Assembly (NCBI GenBank): GCA_021299465.1
Contig: JAJTHB010000013.1
Location: forward strand, 1 to 58,567
Source of the DNA: Rickettsiales bacterium
GTDB taxonomy: Bacteria; Pseudomonadota; Alphaproteobacteria; Rickettsiales; SXRF01
DNA length: 58,567 bases
Direction: 5' to 3'
Below the pieces are notes generated by a model that ran no database searches, was not told the DNA's origin, and worked only from the letters and a program-made list of their open reading frames with translations. Position numbers and translations under genes: made by a program. Numbering within the stretch: the first letter of the stretch is position 1; the number at the start of each line of letters is the position of its first letter. Shown one piece after another: positions 25,713-35,212 of this stretch.

Positions 25713-26894
25713 ATGGAATACACGCTGATCTACACCCTGATTGCCAGTATCGTGACTGCCTTTGCCTTTGGCATGATCGCGGTCAGGCTGAAGCTGCCTG
25801 CCATTCTCGGCTATCTGCTGGCAGGGATAGCGATTGGCCCGAACACGCCGGGCTTTGTCGCTGATGTGTCGCTGGCCAAGCAGCTGGCGGAGATTGGCAT
25901 CATCCTGCTCATGTTCGGCGTAGGGCTGCATTTTTCGGTGAGCGACCTGCTGAAGGCGCGGCGCGTGGCGCTGCCTGGCGCACTCGGGCAGATGCTCGCA
26001 GCCACGATTATTGGTGCGTTGCTGGCTATTTATATAGGCTTCGGCTTGCTTGAGGGATTGATTTTTGGCTTTTCGCTCTCGGTTGCGAGCACCATCGTGA
26101 TGATCCGCAGCCTTGAACAAAGACGCGAGCTGAACTCAGAGGCAGGAAAAATAGCAATCAGCTGGTTGATTATTGAGGATATCGCCATGGTGTTGGCGCT
26201 GGTGATGCTGCCGGTAGCGGCCGAAGTGATCGAGCGCGGCGAGGCAGTCACCCCTACCCTACTTTTTGCTACATTCTCTGAGGTGGTGTTTAAGATCGGC
26301 GGGTTTTTCCTCTTCATGTTTGTGGTCGGACGGCGCTTTCTGCCATGGCTGCTGGTAAATATCGCCAAGCTGCGCTCCAGCGAGCTAAGCACGCTTGGCA
26401 CGCTGGCGATTGCGCTCGGCTTTGCGTCCATTGCGCTGGTGGTATTTGATGCCTCGTTGGCGCTGGGGGCTTTCCTTGCGGGTATGATGCTTAGCGAGAG
26501 CGAGATCGGCCAGAAATCGGCGGAAAGCTCGCTGCCGATGCGCGATGCGTTTTCGGTACTGTTTTTTGTATCGGTGGGCATGCTGTTTGATCCGATGACG
26601 CTCATTGAACAGCCGCTGGCAGTGGTGGCGACGTTCTTTATCATCATCGTGATCAAAAGCGTTGTGGCGTATGGCATCATCCGGCTGTTTCGCCAGAGCC
26701 GCGCCGTTGGCTACACGGTAGCCGTCAGCCTTGCGCAGATTGGTGAGTTTTCGTTCATCCTCGGCGGCCTCGCACTCACTAAAGGCTTGCTGTCCGAAGA
26801 GCTCTACAACCTGATTCTTGCCGGAGCAATGCTCTCTATCGTCGCCAATGCCTTTCTATTCAGGCTTCTTGATAGCGCAAAAAAACAGGCATAA
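25713..26894 (+). CDS. YbaL/Kef-type monovalent cation:proton antiporter lacking the RCK domain
   Basis: CPA2-family inner-membrane antiporter. About 12 hydrophobic helices; key blocks are GYLLAGIAIGPNTPGFVAD, LAEIGIILLMFGVGLHFS, SWLIIEDIAMVLALVMLP (membrane acidic pair) and FLAGMMLSESEIGQKSAE. It is closest in pattern to YbaL. YbaL and Kef proteins usually continue with a TrkA-N/RCK regulatory domain of about 150 residues; here the protein stops after the membrane domain at about 393 residues. A GTG at 25698 is an alternative start. A good terminator follows, so the end is natural and not the result of a visible frameshift. Confidence 0.88.
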   Translation: MEYTLIYTLIASIVTAFAFGMIAVRLKLPAILGYLLAGIAIGPNTPGFVADVSLAKQLAEIGIILLMFGVGLHFSVSDLLKARRVALPGALGQMLAATIIGALLAIYIGFGLLEGLIFGFSLSVASTIVMIRSLEQRRELNSEAGKIAISWLIIEDIAMVLALVMLPVAAEVIERGEAVTPTLLFATFSEVVFKIGGFFLFMFVVGRRFLPWLLVNIAKLRSSELSTLGTLAIALGFASIALVVFDASLALGAFLAGMMLSESEIGQKSAESSLPMRDAFSVLFFVSVGMLFDPMTLIEQPLAVVATFFIIIVIKSVVAYGIIRLFRQSRAVGYTVAVSLAQIGEFSFILGGLALTKGLLSEELYNLILAGAMLSIVANAFLFRLLDSAKKQA

Positions 26895-26928
26895 AAAAAC
26901 GCCCGACCAAAGCCGGGCGCTTTATTTT
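26893..26928. terminator. Bidirectional terminator between the antiporter and HU genes
   Basis: Arms CGCCCG (26900-26905) and CGGGCG (26914-26919) flanked by an A-run on the left and a T-rich run on the right. It can serve both convergent genes. Confidence 0.85.
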
Positions 26929-26955
26929 CAAATGTTCGTTTGAAAACTGCGTAAG

Positions 26956-27252
26956 TTACGCGGCTTTCTTTTTAGAACCTTTGTTCACCATTTCAGCAAG
27001 TGCTTTGCCTGGCTTGAATTTTGGTTTGTTAGCAGCAGCGATTTTGATTACAGCGCCGGTGCGTGGGTTGCGGCCTTCAGTTGCTTTGCGGTATACGGTG
27101 CAGAAGGTACCGAAACCAACGAGGCGAACTTCGTCACCTTTTGCCATTGCTTTAGAAACGATCGAGCAGAAAGCATCGACGCACTCAGCAGCTTGTGCTT
27201 TGGTCATTTCGCATTTATCGGCCATTTCGGCGATCAGTTCGTTCTTATTCAT
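26956..27252 (-). CDS. hup: HU-family DNA-binding protein
   Basis: Histone-like nucleoid protein that bends DNA as a dimer. MNKNELIAEMADKCEMTKAQAAECVDAF, RLVGFGTFCTVYRKATEGRNPRTG and the PKFKPGKAL ending are the HU fold with its DNA-binding arm. 98 residues from the ATG at 27252, which has a GGAG site seven bases upstream; the open frame to 27309 is not used. The tail is lysine-rich (KGSKKKAA). Its place beside clpX matches the alphaproteobacterial tig-clpP-clpX-lon-hup neighbourhood. Confidence 0.95.
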   Translation of the reverse strand: MNKNELIAEMADKCEMTKAQAAECVDAFCSIVSKAMAKGDEVRLVGFGTFCTVYRKATEGRNPRTGAVIKIAAANKPKFKPGKALAEMVNKGSKKKAA

Positions 27253-27508
27253 AGTAAACTCCCTAGTTGCTTTGGTTAAAGTTTCTACTTGTACGATGTC
27301 CGGAAACACTCCCTTACACCGTTTCAGCTACAAGTAACGATCTCGTTCAAGCACTAAAAAAACGGCTTGTAAACAAGAAAATCTAGGGGTTTGCCAAAAA
27401 AAATCGCTTGGAAGGGCGCAGCCATGCTTGATTTTTTGCTCAATCATTCCGGATAAGCAACGGAATTATAACAGCAATAAATCAAGGAAAACAGGCGTTT
27501 TCCCAAGA

Positions 27509-28774
27509 TCAGCTTGATTTCTTGCTGGTTTGTTTGGCGTCGCTGTGAACGATCACTGGGGCAGCATTATTGTCCACCACATCAGCATTGATGATCACCT
27601 CTTCGACATTTTCCTGACTTGGAATGTCATACATCAGATCAAGCAGAATGCCTTCCAAGATCGCACGAAGACCACGCGCACCCGTTTTGCGTTTGATTGC
27701 TTTTGCGGCAACCGCCTTCAGGGCATCATCCGAAAATTTCAGACGCACACCTTCCATTTCAAACAGCTTTGCATACTGTTTGACGAGCGCGTTTTTCGGT
27801 TCGGTGAGAATTGAAATCAGCGCTTTCTCATCGAGATCGGTGAGGGTTGCGATCACGGGTAGACGACCCACAAACTCAGGGATCAAGCCAAATTTGAGTA
27901 GATCTTCCGGTTCTGCTTTTGAGAAAAGATCACCGATGCGTTGATTTTCCTGGCTGCGAACATCCGCGCCAAAACCAATCGCCGTTCCCTTACCACGCGC
28001 TGCAATAATTTTCTCAAGACCTGAGAATGCGCCGCCGCAGATAAAGAGAATATTAGCCGTATCAACCTGAAGGAATTCCTGCTGCGGATGTTTGCGGCCA
28101 CCTTGCGGCGGAACACTTGCAACCGTGCCTTCCATCAGCTTAAGCAGTGCCTGCTGCACACCCTCACCCGAAACATCACGCGTGATTGATGGATTATCAG
28201 ACTTGCGGGAGATTTTATCAACTTCGTCGATATAGACGATACCGCGCTGTGCACGCTCGACGTTATAGTCAGCCGCTTGCAGCAGGCGCAGGATAATATT
28301 TTCGACATCCTCACCAACATAACCCGCTTCGGTGAGCGTGGTGGCATCGGCCATGGTGAAAGGTACATCAAGAATGCGCGCGAGTGTCTGCGCGAGCAGC
28401 GTTTTGCCCGAGCCGGTGGGGCCAATCAGCAGAATATTGGATTTGGCCAGTTCAACATCGGCATTTTTTTCAAGCAGCGAAATGCGCTTGTAATGGTTAT
28501 GTACGGCAACCGATAGAATTTTTTTCGCCTTCTCCTGACCAATGACATAATCATCAAGCACCTTCGCAATATCGGCGGGCTTGGCGATATCATCGCCTTC
28601 TTTGGCAAGCACGCCTTTATCTGCCGCGCGGATGATGTCCATGCACAACACAACACATTCATCACAAATAAACACGGTTGGGCCAGCAATGAGCTTGCGC
28701 ACTTCGTGTTCGCTTTTGCCACAAAAGGAGCAATAACGAGTGTTTTTGGATTCTCTGCTGCCAGTCTTGGTCAC
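27509..28774 (-). CDS. clpX: ATP-dependent Clp protease ATP-binding subunit ClpX
   Basis: AAA+ unfoldase that feeds substrates to ClpP. An N-terminal C4 zinc-binding domain (CSFCGKSE ... [10 protein letters not shown]) is followed by Walker A GPTGSGKT, Walker [11 protein letters not shown], the pore-loop region [10 protein letters not shown], and sensor-2 [10 protein letters not shown]. 421 residues, normal. Start is GTG at 28774 with GAGG five bases upstream. It lies 66 bases after clpP on the same strand and probably forms an operon with it. In Alphaproteobacteria ClpXP degrades CtrA, which fits the DivL gene found in this window. Confidence 0.97.
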   Translation of the reverse strand: MTKTGSRESKNTRYCSFCGKSEHEVRKLIAGPTVFICDECVVLCMDIIRAADKGVLAKEGDDIAKPADIAKVLDDYVIGQEKAKKILSVAVHNHYKRISLLEKNADVELAKSNILLIGPTGSGKTLLAQTLARILDVPFTMADATTLTEAGYVGEDVENIILRLLQAADYNVERAQRGIVYIDEVDKISRKSDNPSITRDVSGEGVQQALLKLMEGTVASVPPQGGRKHPQQEFLQVDTANILFICGGAFSGLEKIIAARGKGTAIGFGADVRSQENQRIGDLFSKAEPEDLLKFGLIPEFVGRLPVIATLTDLDEKALISILTEPKNALVKQYAKLFEMEGVRLKFSDDALKAVAAKAIKRKTGARGLRAILEGILLDLMYDIPSQENVEEVIINADVVDNNAAPVIVHSDAKQTSKKSS

Positions 28775-28840
28775 GGTTTCCTCGGTTTCTTTCTTTTATT
28801 GTATCGTCTAGGTATGACTAATCTATTAACACGTTATTCA

Positions 28841-29485
28841 CTAAGATTTAGGTTTCTTATCAGCATCTTCACCAGATGTGCGTTTTTCAATAATCTGGTC
28901 AATCAGGCCGAATTCCTTAGCGGCGTCAGCGGTCATGAAGTTATCGCGTTCCATGTTTTTCTCAATATGCGAGAGCTTCTGGCCGGTATGTTTGACATAA
29001 ATCTGGTTCAGGCGCGCTTTCAGGCTCAGGATTTCCTTGGCATGAATCTCAATATCGGTCGCTTGCCCCTGGAACCCGCCGGAAGGCTGGTGGATCATGA
29101 TCCGTGAATTGGGCAATGAGTAGCGCATGCCAGGTTCACCAGCAGCAAGCAAGAGCGAGCCCATTGAGGCTGCCTGACCGAAACAAAGCGTCGCTACTTT
29201 CGGACGGATATATTGCATGGTGTCATAGATCGAAAGACCCGACGTCACCACACCACCCGGAGAATTAATGTACATGTAGATTTCTTTATCGGGATTTTCA
29301 GATTCCAGGAAGAGGAGCTGTGCACAGATCAGCGATGCCATGTTGTCATTCACCGGTCCGATCATGAAAATGATGCGCTCTTTTAAGAGGCGCGAGTAAA
29401 TATCGAACGAACGTTCGCCGCGCGCGGTCTGCTCAATCACGATAGGGACAAGCATGCTGTCAACGGTGTCTAAAATATCTGCCAT
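28841..29485 (-). CDS. clpP: ATP-dependent Clp protease proteolytic subunit
   Basis: Serine peptidase that forms the 14-mer chamber for ClpX/ClpA. The catalytic serine lies in [11 protein letters not shown] and the catalytic histidine in [10 protein letters not shown]; the aspartate is in the [18 protein letters not shown] region. 214 residues. It is upstream of clpX in the usual order. Trigger factor, often directly upstream, is here separated by the 29663-32323 genes on the other strand. Confidence 0.97.
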   Translation of the reverse strand: MADILDTVDSMLVPIVIEQTARGERSFDIYSRLLKERIIFMIGPVNDNMASLICAQLLFLESENPDKEIYMYINSPGGVVTSGLSIYDTMQYIRPKVATLCFGQAASMGSLLLAAGEPGMRYSLPNSRIMIHQPSGGFQGQATDIEIHAKEILSLKARLNQIYVKHTGQKLSHIEKNMERDNFMTADAAKEFGLIDQIIEKRTSGEDADKKPKS

Positions 29486-29662
29486 AAATTCCTCTTATTG
29501 TTATCTTATATAGGTGACCCTATGAGTTTTGTGTAGTGGCGAAAGGTTAATTATTTATTAGCCCGCTCGCTCGTATTTTTTAGCGTGTTAACGCTTCATT
29601 TGCATCTGCCAAGTTACATTCATAGCCATTGATCTGACCATATCATGCGAAAGGACACTATC

Positions 29663-30295
29663 ATGGGATTCATCAAGCGCTCATGGAAAGGCGAAGAAAA
29701 ACTCTGGAAAGTGTTCTGGATTTACGGGTTGGTATTCGGGATCATTCTGGGAATCTTGATGAGTGTGGCTAGCGCATCCATGGGAAGCGCTGGAATTGCG
29801 CTGCTGGTCGTGTGGCTGGTTTATTACATATGGCTGGCTGTTGCGCAATGGCGCTGCGCCTTCAATGCAGACTGGAAGATCTGGGGTTATGTTGTACGCA
29901 TCTTGCTCATCCTCAGCCTCGTGATGTTTGTACTTGGCATCGCTACTGGCGGTTTGCTGGTAGGGAATGAACGCCTTAAGGCAGCAGAATGCCGCAAAGA
30001 AATGAAGGAATATATCGCGCAAGGGGGCAAAGACCCGGAACAATTCCTGAACGACTGCCAGATGCGACAAATGCAGGAGCAGGAACAAAGCCAGCAAAGC
30101 TCCGGCGGACTAATTGAACAGGTCAAGAACGCAGCGGAAAGCGCGGTTAAATACACCCAGCAATGCGAGCAAACCCTGATTGACCATGCAATCAAGAATA
30201 ATACTGATCCCAAATCCTATGTGGAGCAGAACCAGCAATACATACGGGACTGCGTAAAATACCACATGGATCAGGACGCAGCCGCAAAGCCTTAG
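29663..30295 (+). CDS. Hypothetical membrane protein upstream of DUF898 and M48 genes
   Basis: 210 residues from the ATG at 29663, chosen because AAAGGA stands eight bases before it; an upstream ATG at 29645 is possible. Three hydrophobic helices (about 20-80 as a pair, and 85-105) are followed by a soluble C-terminal half with Gln-rich helices and three cysteines. No domain is recognised. The next gene begins three bases after the stop, so it is probably the first gene of an operon with DUF898 and M48. Confidence 0.75.
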   Translation: MGFIKRSWKGEEKLWKVFWIYGLVFGIILGILMSVASASMGSAGIALLVVWLVYYIWLAVAQWRCAFNADWKIWGYVVRILLILSLVMFVLGIATGGLLVGNERLKAAECRKEMKEYIAQGGKDPEQFLNDCQMRQMQEQEQSQQSSGGLIEQVKNAAESAVKYTQQCEQTLIDHAIKNNTDPKSYVEQNQQYIRDCVKYHMDQDAAAKP

Positions 30296-30298
30296 CCC

Positions 30299-31234
30299 AT
30301 GGATTCTACAGCTTTCCAAAACCACCGCCTGACTTACGACGCCCGTGATGGTCAGGTCATCAAAATCTGGTCACTCAACCTGCTGCTGAAGATTGTGACG
30401 CTCGGCGTCTATACCTTCTGGGGTAAAACGCGCCTCAGGCGCTATGTGACCGGCAGTTTCTCTTTGCTTGGCGATCGCTTTGAATATACCGGCACCGGCG
30501 GCGAGCTATTTCGAGGTTTCTTGAAAGCACTGCCGATCATTATCGTGCTTTATTTTCCACTGATTTACTGGAATCCCGAAGAAACGCCGATTGTCAAAAT
30601 CATGTTTATTCCGATTCTCTATCTCATTTTTGTGGGAGCTTACACAGGGCAGCGTTATCGTTTATCGCGAACGAATTGGCGTGGTATCCGTGGCTATCTG
30701 GCGGGTTCAGCGTTACAATACGGAAAATTGAGGCTTGGTTATGCGCTACTTGCTTTCATAACGCTTGGCCTTTCTATTCCTTATGGCGATGTTGAGGCGC
30801 AGCGCTACCGCATCAGCCACATGCAGCTTGGTTCAGCAAAGGCCAGTTTCAATGGCAATTACCGCAAGATTTTTGGCGTTCACTTGATCACATGGTTGCT
30901 GGCCATCCCTACCCTTGGCATTTCGCGCTTCTGGTACAAAGCGGCTCTGGCGCGCCATATCTACGAGTCGACCACTATTGGTAACATCACCTTCAAAGGC
31001 AGCCATACAGGCAGCAATATGCTCGGCCTCTTTGCCGGTAATCTACTGCTACTCATACTGACCTTCGGGTTTGCGGTGCCGCTTGTAATCCAGCGCAACA
31101 TGAATTTCCTTGTGAATAACCTGACCATTATCGGGGATCTGGAAACCTCAGATATACTTCAGGTTGGCGCTATGGATAAATCAGGCGAAGGGATTGATAC
31201 CATTATGTCTGAAAATGACATTGGCTTCCTGTAA
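30299..31234 (+). CDS. DUF898 (YjgN-like) membrane protein
   Basis: 311 residues with repeated hydrophobic helices and the family hallmark KIWSLNLLLKIVTLGVYTFWGKTRLRRYV, repeated later as YRKIFGVHLITWLLAIPTLGISRFWYKAALARHIY. DUF898 proteins resemble E. coli YjgN; their function is unknown. They are commonly encoded next to an M48 peptidase, as here (the next gene starts three bases after the stop). Location is the inner membrane by prediction. Confidence 0.9.
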   Translation: MDSTAFQNHRLTYDARDGQVIKIWSLNLLLKIVTLGVYTFWGKTRLRRYVTGSFSLLGDRFEYTGTGGELFRGFLKALPIIIVLYFPLIYWNPEETPIVKIMFIPILYLIFVGAYTGQRYRLSRTNWRGIRGYLAGSALQYGKLRLGYALLAFITLGLSIPYGDVEAQRYRISHMQLGSAKASFNGNYRKIFGVHLITWLLAIPTLGISRFWYKAALARHIYESTTIGNITFKGSHTGSNMLGLFAGNLLLLILTFGFAVPLVIQRNMNFLVNNLTIIGDLETSDILQVGAMDKSGEGIDTIMSENDIGFL

Positions 31235-31237
31235 CCG

Positions 31238-32323
31238 ATGATTATCAAGGGCAAATTTTTTGATGGAAAGAAAGCCGCTGCTCATCAGGCGGTTATTTAT
31301 TTGGAACTGGCGCATCTGCGCATTGAGTCAACCACGTTAGATCACCATATCCGCTGGCCCTATCAAGATGTTCGCATCAGCCATAAGCCAGAGGCTGGCC
31401 AGCCGCTTATTGTCCAGCATGCCAAGCACGAGGATGCCCGCATCATGATTGAGGATGGGCGGTTTTATGAAGAGCTGACGAAGCGGCTTCCCAAAACCAA
31501 CAAACCACGCGTGACTATTTCCAGCTCCGGTAAATCGCTCGCGATGTGGCTTTTGCCCTGCGCCGCAATTCTTTATGTCATTTACTGGAGCGCGCCGCAT
31601 TTTGCTTCGATACTTGCCAAGCATTTTCCGGATAGCTGGGAAGAAAGCCTTGGTCAATATGCGATCAAAAGCATCACACATGGCAAACCAACCTGCACAG
31701 AGCAGGCAGGTCAGGCAGCGCTCAGCCAGATCACCAGCAAACTCCTGCAAACCTTGCCTGAGAAGCCCGTCCTTCGTGTCAAGGTCGTCAAAGAAAAAAC
31801 GGCTAATGCCTTCGCGGCACCGGGCGGCCATATTGTCATTTTCAGCGGGCTGATTGATAAAGCCGAGAGCCCTGAGGAAGTCGCGGGCGTGATTGCCCAT
31901 GAAATGGGGCATGTCATCAAAGATCACGCCACGCAGACACTGGTGCGCGTGCTTGGCTTGCAGCTCATACTCACGGCAACCTTTGGCGGCACCGGCGATG
32001 CTTCGACCGGCGTGATGATTGCCAATGAGTTACTACAGCTTCAACATAGCCGCGAGTTTGAGCGCGAAGCGGATATGGTCGCCGCACAGATATTGCTTCA
32101 AGCAGGCATTGATAACGCCGGCATGATCCGCTTTTTTGATCGCATGAATAATGCTGAAAGTAGCGTGATTGATCTGGTCAGTTCTTACATCTCGACTCAT
32201 CCGTCGAATGACGAGCGCATCAAAAACCTTCGGCTCGCGCAAAAGACAGCCAGCCCAAAACCGGCCATTACTCAGCAGGAGTGGCTAGCGCTTAAGGCTA
32301 TTTGCAAAAACGCCGCGCCTTAA
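31238..32323 (+). CDS. M48 family zinc metallopeptidase, membrane anchored
   Basis: 361 residues. An N-terminal soluble part (about 1-100) precedes a hydrophobic segment MWLLPCAAILYVIYWSA (about 104-120). The peptidase domain follows, with the zinc motif HEMGH and the downstream glutamate ligand in EREAD. FAAPGGHIVIFSGLI is the usual M48 strand before the active site. By analogy with BepA/Oma1-type enzymes it may act in membrane or envelope protein quality control. It is coupled to the DUF898 gene. It converges on tig with four bases between the stop codons. Confidence 0.91.
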   Translation: MIIKGKFFDGKKAAAHQAVIYLELAHLRIESTTLDHHIRWPYQDVRISHKPEAGQPLIVQHAKHEDARIMIEDGRFYEELTKRLPKTNKPRVTISSSGKSLAMWLLPCAAILYVIYWSAPHFASILAKHFPDSWEESLGQYAIKSITHGKPTCTEQAGQAALSQITSKLLQTLPEKPVLRVKVVKEKTANAFAAPGGHIVIFSGLIDKAESPEEVAGVIAHEMGHVIKDHATQTLVRVLGLQLILTATFGGTGDASTGVMIANELLQLQHSREFEREADMVAAQILLQAGIDNAGMIRFFDRMNNAESSVIDLVSSYISTHPSNDERIKNLRLAQKTASPKPAITQQEWLALKAICKNAAP

Positions 32324-32327
32324 TCAG

Positions 32328-33704
32328 CTAGGATTTTTTCTTCTTCGCAGGCGCTTTGGCTTTGGCGGGTTTCTTTTTCACCACGCCTTCCTCTTCGCTT
32401 TCTTTCATCAGCTCATCGATGGTGACTTTTTTATCGTTGAACTTGACTTTGGAAAGGATGAGATCGACCGATTTTTCTTCCAGAATCGGACCACGAAGAT
32501 CTTCAATACGATCAGGATTTTTCTGGTAGAATTCAACCACCTGTTTTTCCTGGCCGGGGAACTGGCTGGCCTGCTGCATCACCGCGCGGGAAAGCTCCTC
32601 ACGGCTGATCTGAACATTATTTTTCTGACCAATATCCGCAAGCATGATGCCAAGCTTCACACGGCGCTCAGCAATCGCGCGATATTCTTCCTTCAGCTCA
32701 TCTTCGCTTTTACCCTCAAACGATTCGTCACCGCTTTGTTTGGCTTGCTGCAAACGCTCCCAGATGGAATTAAATTCCATATCAACCATGGTTTGCGGCA
32801 GCTCAAAATCATAGGCTTCTTCGAGCTGGTCGAAGAGTGCTTTCTTAAGCTGGCTACGCACTACTGAATCATATTCCTTGATCAGCTGGCCTCTGATCGC
32901 CTCGCAGAAAGCACGCTTGTCAGCAAAGCCGCGCGCTTTGGCGAACTCATCGTTCACTTCTGGCACTTCCTTGTTGTAGATCGCATGCACCTTCACGGCG
33001 AAGCTGGCTTCTTTTCCAGCAAGTTTTTCTGCCGGATAATTTTCTGGGAAGGTCACGGTGATAATTTTGTCATCGCCAACTTTAGTGCCGACCAGCTGGT
33101 CTTCGAACCCGTCAATGAACTGTTTGCTGCCGAGCTCAAGTTTGAAATCACTCGCTGTGCCGCCATCAAACGCCACACCATCAATCATGCCTTTGAAGTC
33201 GATAGAAAGAATATTACCCAAAGCCGCTTTTGCGCCTTCTTTTGCCTCTTTCATTTCTGGCGAGCGCTCAGCAACACGCTTTGCTGCTTCATCAATTTCT
33301 GCTTCAGAAATCTCAAAGGTTGGGCGATCGAGCGTGATGTTATCAAAGGTAATAGCTGGCAAATCAGGGAAGCTTTCGACTTCCATCGTAAAGGTCAGGT
33401 CGCCGCCGTCCTGATAGTCTTCGATCATGATCTGCGGCGTGAGTGCCGGGCGGATCTTTTTTTCGCGCAGCGCTTCGCCGGTGGTTTGGTTAATGACGCT
33501 TTTGAGCACGTCGCCCTGCACAGCCTTACCGTAGCGCTGCTGCAGCACTTTCATGGGAATATAGCCCGGACGGAAGCCAGGGATTTTCACCTGCTCACCA
33601 GCGGCTTTCAGCTCGGCTTCGGTTTGCTGGTTGATGACGCTTGCATCCACGACCAGTTTGAATTTCTTTTTCAGGCCTTGGGATTCGAGTTCGGTAATCT
33701 GCAT
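32328..33704 (-). CDS. tig: Trigger factor (ribosome-associated chaperone, PPIase)
   Basis: Binds near the ribosome exit tunnel and shields nascent chains. The ribosome-binding signature is GFRPGYIPMKVLQQRYG (about residues 43-59), followed by an FKBP-type domain (ILSIDFKGMIDGVAFDGGTASD ... LGSKQFIDGFEDQLVG) and a long helical C-terminal domain. 458 residues with a lysine-rich tail (AKAPAKKKK). It is read alone; a palindromic repeat lies upstream. Confidence 0.95.
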   Translation of the reverse strand: MQITELESQGLKKKFKLVVDASVINQQTEAELKAAGEQVKIPGFRPGYIPMKVLQQRYGKAVQGDVLKSVINQTTGEALREKKIRPALTPQIMIEDYQDGGDLTFTMEVESFPDLPAITFDNITLDRPTFEISEAEIDEAAKRVAERSPEMKEAKEGAKAALGNILSIDFKGMIDGVAFDGGTASDFKLELGSKQFIDGFEDQLVGTKVGDDKIITVTFPENYPAEKLAGKEASFAVKVHAIYNKEVPEVNDEFAKARGFADKRAFCEAIRGQLIKEYDSVVRSQLKKALFDQLEEAYDFELPQTMVDMEFNSIWERLQQAKQSGDESFEGKSEDELKEEYRAIAERRVKLGIMLADIGQKNNVQISREELSRAVMQQASQFPGQEKQVVEFYQKNPDRIEDLRGPILEEKSVDLILSKVKFNDKKVTIDELMKESEEEGVVKKKPAKAKAPAKKKKS

Positions 33705-33766
33705 GGGTTATCTCATTTTCAAAAATGTCACAACACGCTGCTCAAGCGACGCTGCAATCCTTTTTT

Positions 33767-33838
33767 GTCATTCCGACCCCGCACTTGCTTTGCGGGGGAG
33801 GAATCTTAAGATCCCTCCGCTTTCGCGTTCGGGATGAC
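33767..33838. repeat. GTCAT...ATGAC palindromic element upstream of tig
   Basis: 72 bases beginning GTCATTCCGA and ending GGGATGAC, with internal arms (CCCCGCACTTG / TTTGCGGGG) and the block AATCTTAAGATCC at its centre. Members of the same family lie at 49014-49083, 49686-49753, 52083-52142 and 53296-53375. Confidence 0.8.
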
Positions 33839-33845
33839 AAAAACA

Positions 33846-33877
33846 TTGGATTGCTTCGCTCACGCTCGCAATGACAA
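33846..33877. repeat. Second palindrome, TTGGATTGCTTCG...CGCAATGAC
   Basis: A 32-base sequence of the widespread form GATTGCTTCGCTCACGCTCGCAATGACAA, directly after the previous element. It is likely a half-copy of a related palindrome. Confidence 0.6.
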
Positions 33878-33927
33878 GGTTTAAGCGACAAGGGAAAAGC
33901 ACAAACCATGCCAAAATGCAAGGGGGA

Positions 33928-34737
33928 TTAAAGGGCCGGTGAAGTTGGTTGTGCGGGTGGCGTGGCTGGTGTCGCTGGTCTGCCATTCGGTAAAACACCG
34001 CTTGGGCCACTACCATCAATGCCGCCGATACCGGCTCGCTTGGCCGGATCTAACGCACCACTGGCATCAGCAAGCGTTTGTTCGCTTGGCTTAGGAGGCT
34101 GCATCATGGGGCGCTCGGTGCGCTTGAAGTTAGGGTCTCTAACAGCGGATATCCCAGCCCCTACCATTGCGCCCTCATCCACGCCAAGATTCGCCGCGGC
34201 GCCTTTAAGGGATCTTTCAAGCTTGATATTTTCCTGAGCCTGCGACCAACTAAGTGACTCGCCATTCATTTTGGCACGCGCAAATTTTAGTGCGCCAGCA
34301 ATAAAATCTCCAACAAAAGGTATTGAAAGAACAAATTGCTTGATTGCTCCCATAAAGTCTCCCTGCATCAGAGAGTCAAGCATGCCATTCTGTCTGCGCT
34401 CTGCATCCGGGTCGGCTCCGCCTTTTTGAATTCCAGAAACAAATCCTTTTTCAAGCTTACTTATGCGAAGATCATAGAGCTTTTTGGAATCCTCAAACGA
34501 CGTTCCTTTTTTTAGGTTATCATCAAACTCTTTTTTATATGAAGTAACTAGTCCTTGTAGCGGATTGCTCTGATATTCTGATAGAGCTCTGGAGTAGGCG
34601 TCTGCGTCGCCTTTGTAATCACTAAGTTGAGGTTCAGGCTTTTCTGCGCGCGCAACTAGGTCAAAAAAGCGCTCTCGCAATTTTCCTTCTTGCTCAGAAG
34701 TTAGTATGGAAGGGGTTTTTTGTGCTTCATTACCCAT
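33928..34737 (-). CDS. Hypothetical protein with Pro/Gly-rich C-terminus
   Basis: 269 residues, no recognised family. The N-terminal half is charged and helical. A short hydrophobic stretch near AIKQFVLSIPFVGDFIAGALKFA (about residues 131-153) might insert into a membrane. The C-terminal 70 residues are rich in Pro, Gly and Ala (PPKPSEQ, NGRPATPATPPAQP), probably unstructured. No signal peptide is seen. It is a lone gene between tig and the parS/tRNA-Leu region. Confidence 0.68.
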   Translation of the reverse strand: MGNEAQKTPSILTSEQEGKLRERFFDLVARAEKPEPQLSDYKGDADAYSRALSEYQSNPLQGLVTSYKKEFDDNLKKGTSFEDSKKLYDLRISKLEKGFVSGIQKGGADPDAERRQNGMLDSLMQGDFMGAIKQFVLSIPFVGDFIAGALKFARAKMNGESLSWSQAQENIKLERSLKGAAANLGVDEGAMVGAGISAVRDPNFKRTERPMMQPPKPSEQTLADASGALDPAKRAGIGGIDGSGPSGVLPNGRPATPATPPAQPTSPAL

Positions 34738-34942
34738 GATTCGTATAAACTTTCATTAACATAGCTATATGTCATATTACTTTAGCATAGCCTTATTGGA
34801 AACCATGTTAAATTTTGATGACAGCGCAATTGGAGGCGTAAACTGGGCTGTCATCATTCAGACATAAACCGGCCTGAAGCACAAAAACCGCCACCCAGGA
34901 AGGGGCAAAAATTAGTTAATATTCTGAAATATAAGATAAAAA

Positions 34943-34958
34943 TGTTTCACGTGAAACA
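34943..34958. other. parS centromere site 1
   Basis: Perfect 16-base palindrome TGTTTCACGTGAAACA, the consensus ParB-binding site of bacterial chromosomes. A second identical site lies 270 bases away, and tRNA-Leu sits between them. Confidence 0.93.
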
Positions 34959-34963
34959 TTTTC

Positions 34964-34999
34964 TGGCCTGCCAGCCGAAGCTCGCTTGCGAGCGTAGGG
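34964..34999 (-). repeat. tRNA-adjacent palindromic element after tRNA-Leu
   Basis: On the minus strand, directly after the CCA of tRNA-Leu, the sequence begins CCCTACGCTC, then GCAAGCGAGCTTCGGC. The first ten bases are identical to those at 57281-57290 and nine of them to the start of the tRNA-Val element. It ends five bases from parS site 1. Confidence 0.65.
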
Positions 35000-35084
35000 T
35001 GGTGCGGATAGAGGGACTTGAACCCCCACGCCTTGCGGCGCCAGAACCTAAATCTGGTGCGTCTGCCAATTTCGCCATATCCGC
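35000..35084 (-). tRNA. tRNA-Leu (anticodon TAG)
   Basis: 85 bases with encoded CCA, class II length with a long variable arm. Acceptor GCGGATA pairs with TATCCGC; the anticodon loop TTTAGGT gives TAG; the T arm contains GGGTTCAAGTCCC. A TATAAT hexamer lies about 28 bases upstream of the 5' end and is a plausible -10 element. Confidence 0.95.
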
Positions 35085-35212
35085 CCATAGAAATTCAAAA
35101 AAAAATATTATAAATCAACGGCCAAGACATTTCCGAAGTTTATATTTTATTTTCTGAAACCTACACTGGTAAACGCTTCCTAGTTCCCCTATATTAAAAT
35201 GGCAAGTTTAAT

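Noticed and set aside
27253-27508. Possible small gene between HU and clpX
   Set aside because: No open frame with a start and coding character; nothing beyond likely promoter sequence of the HU gene can be supported.
31337-31927. 196-residue minus-strand open frame
   Set aside because: It lies wholly opposite the M48 peptidase gene and has no family features.
34942-35157. Plus-strand open frame starting MFHVKHF across tRNA-Leu
   Set aside because: It reads through parS site 1 and antisense to tRNA-Leu; no protein is expected.
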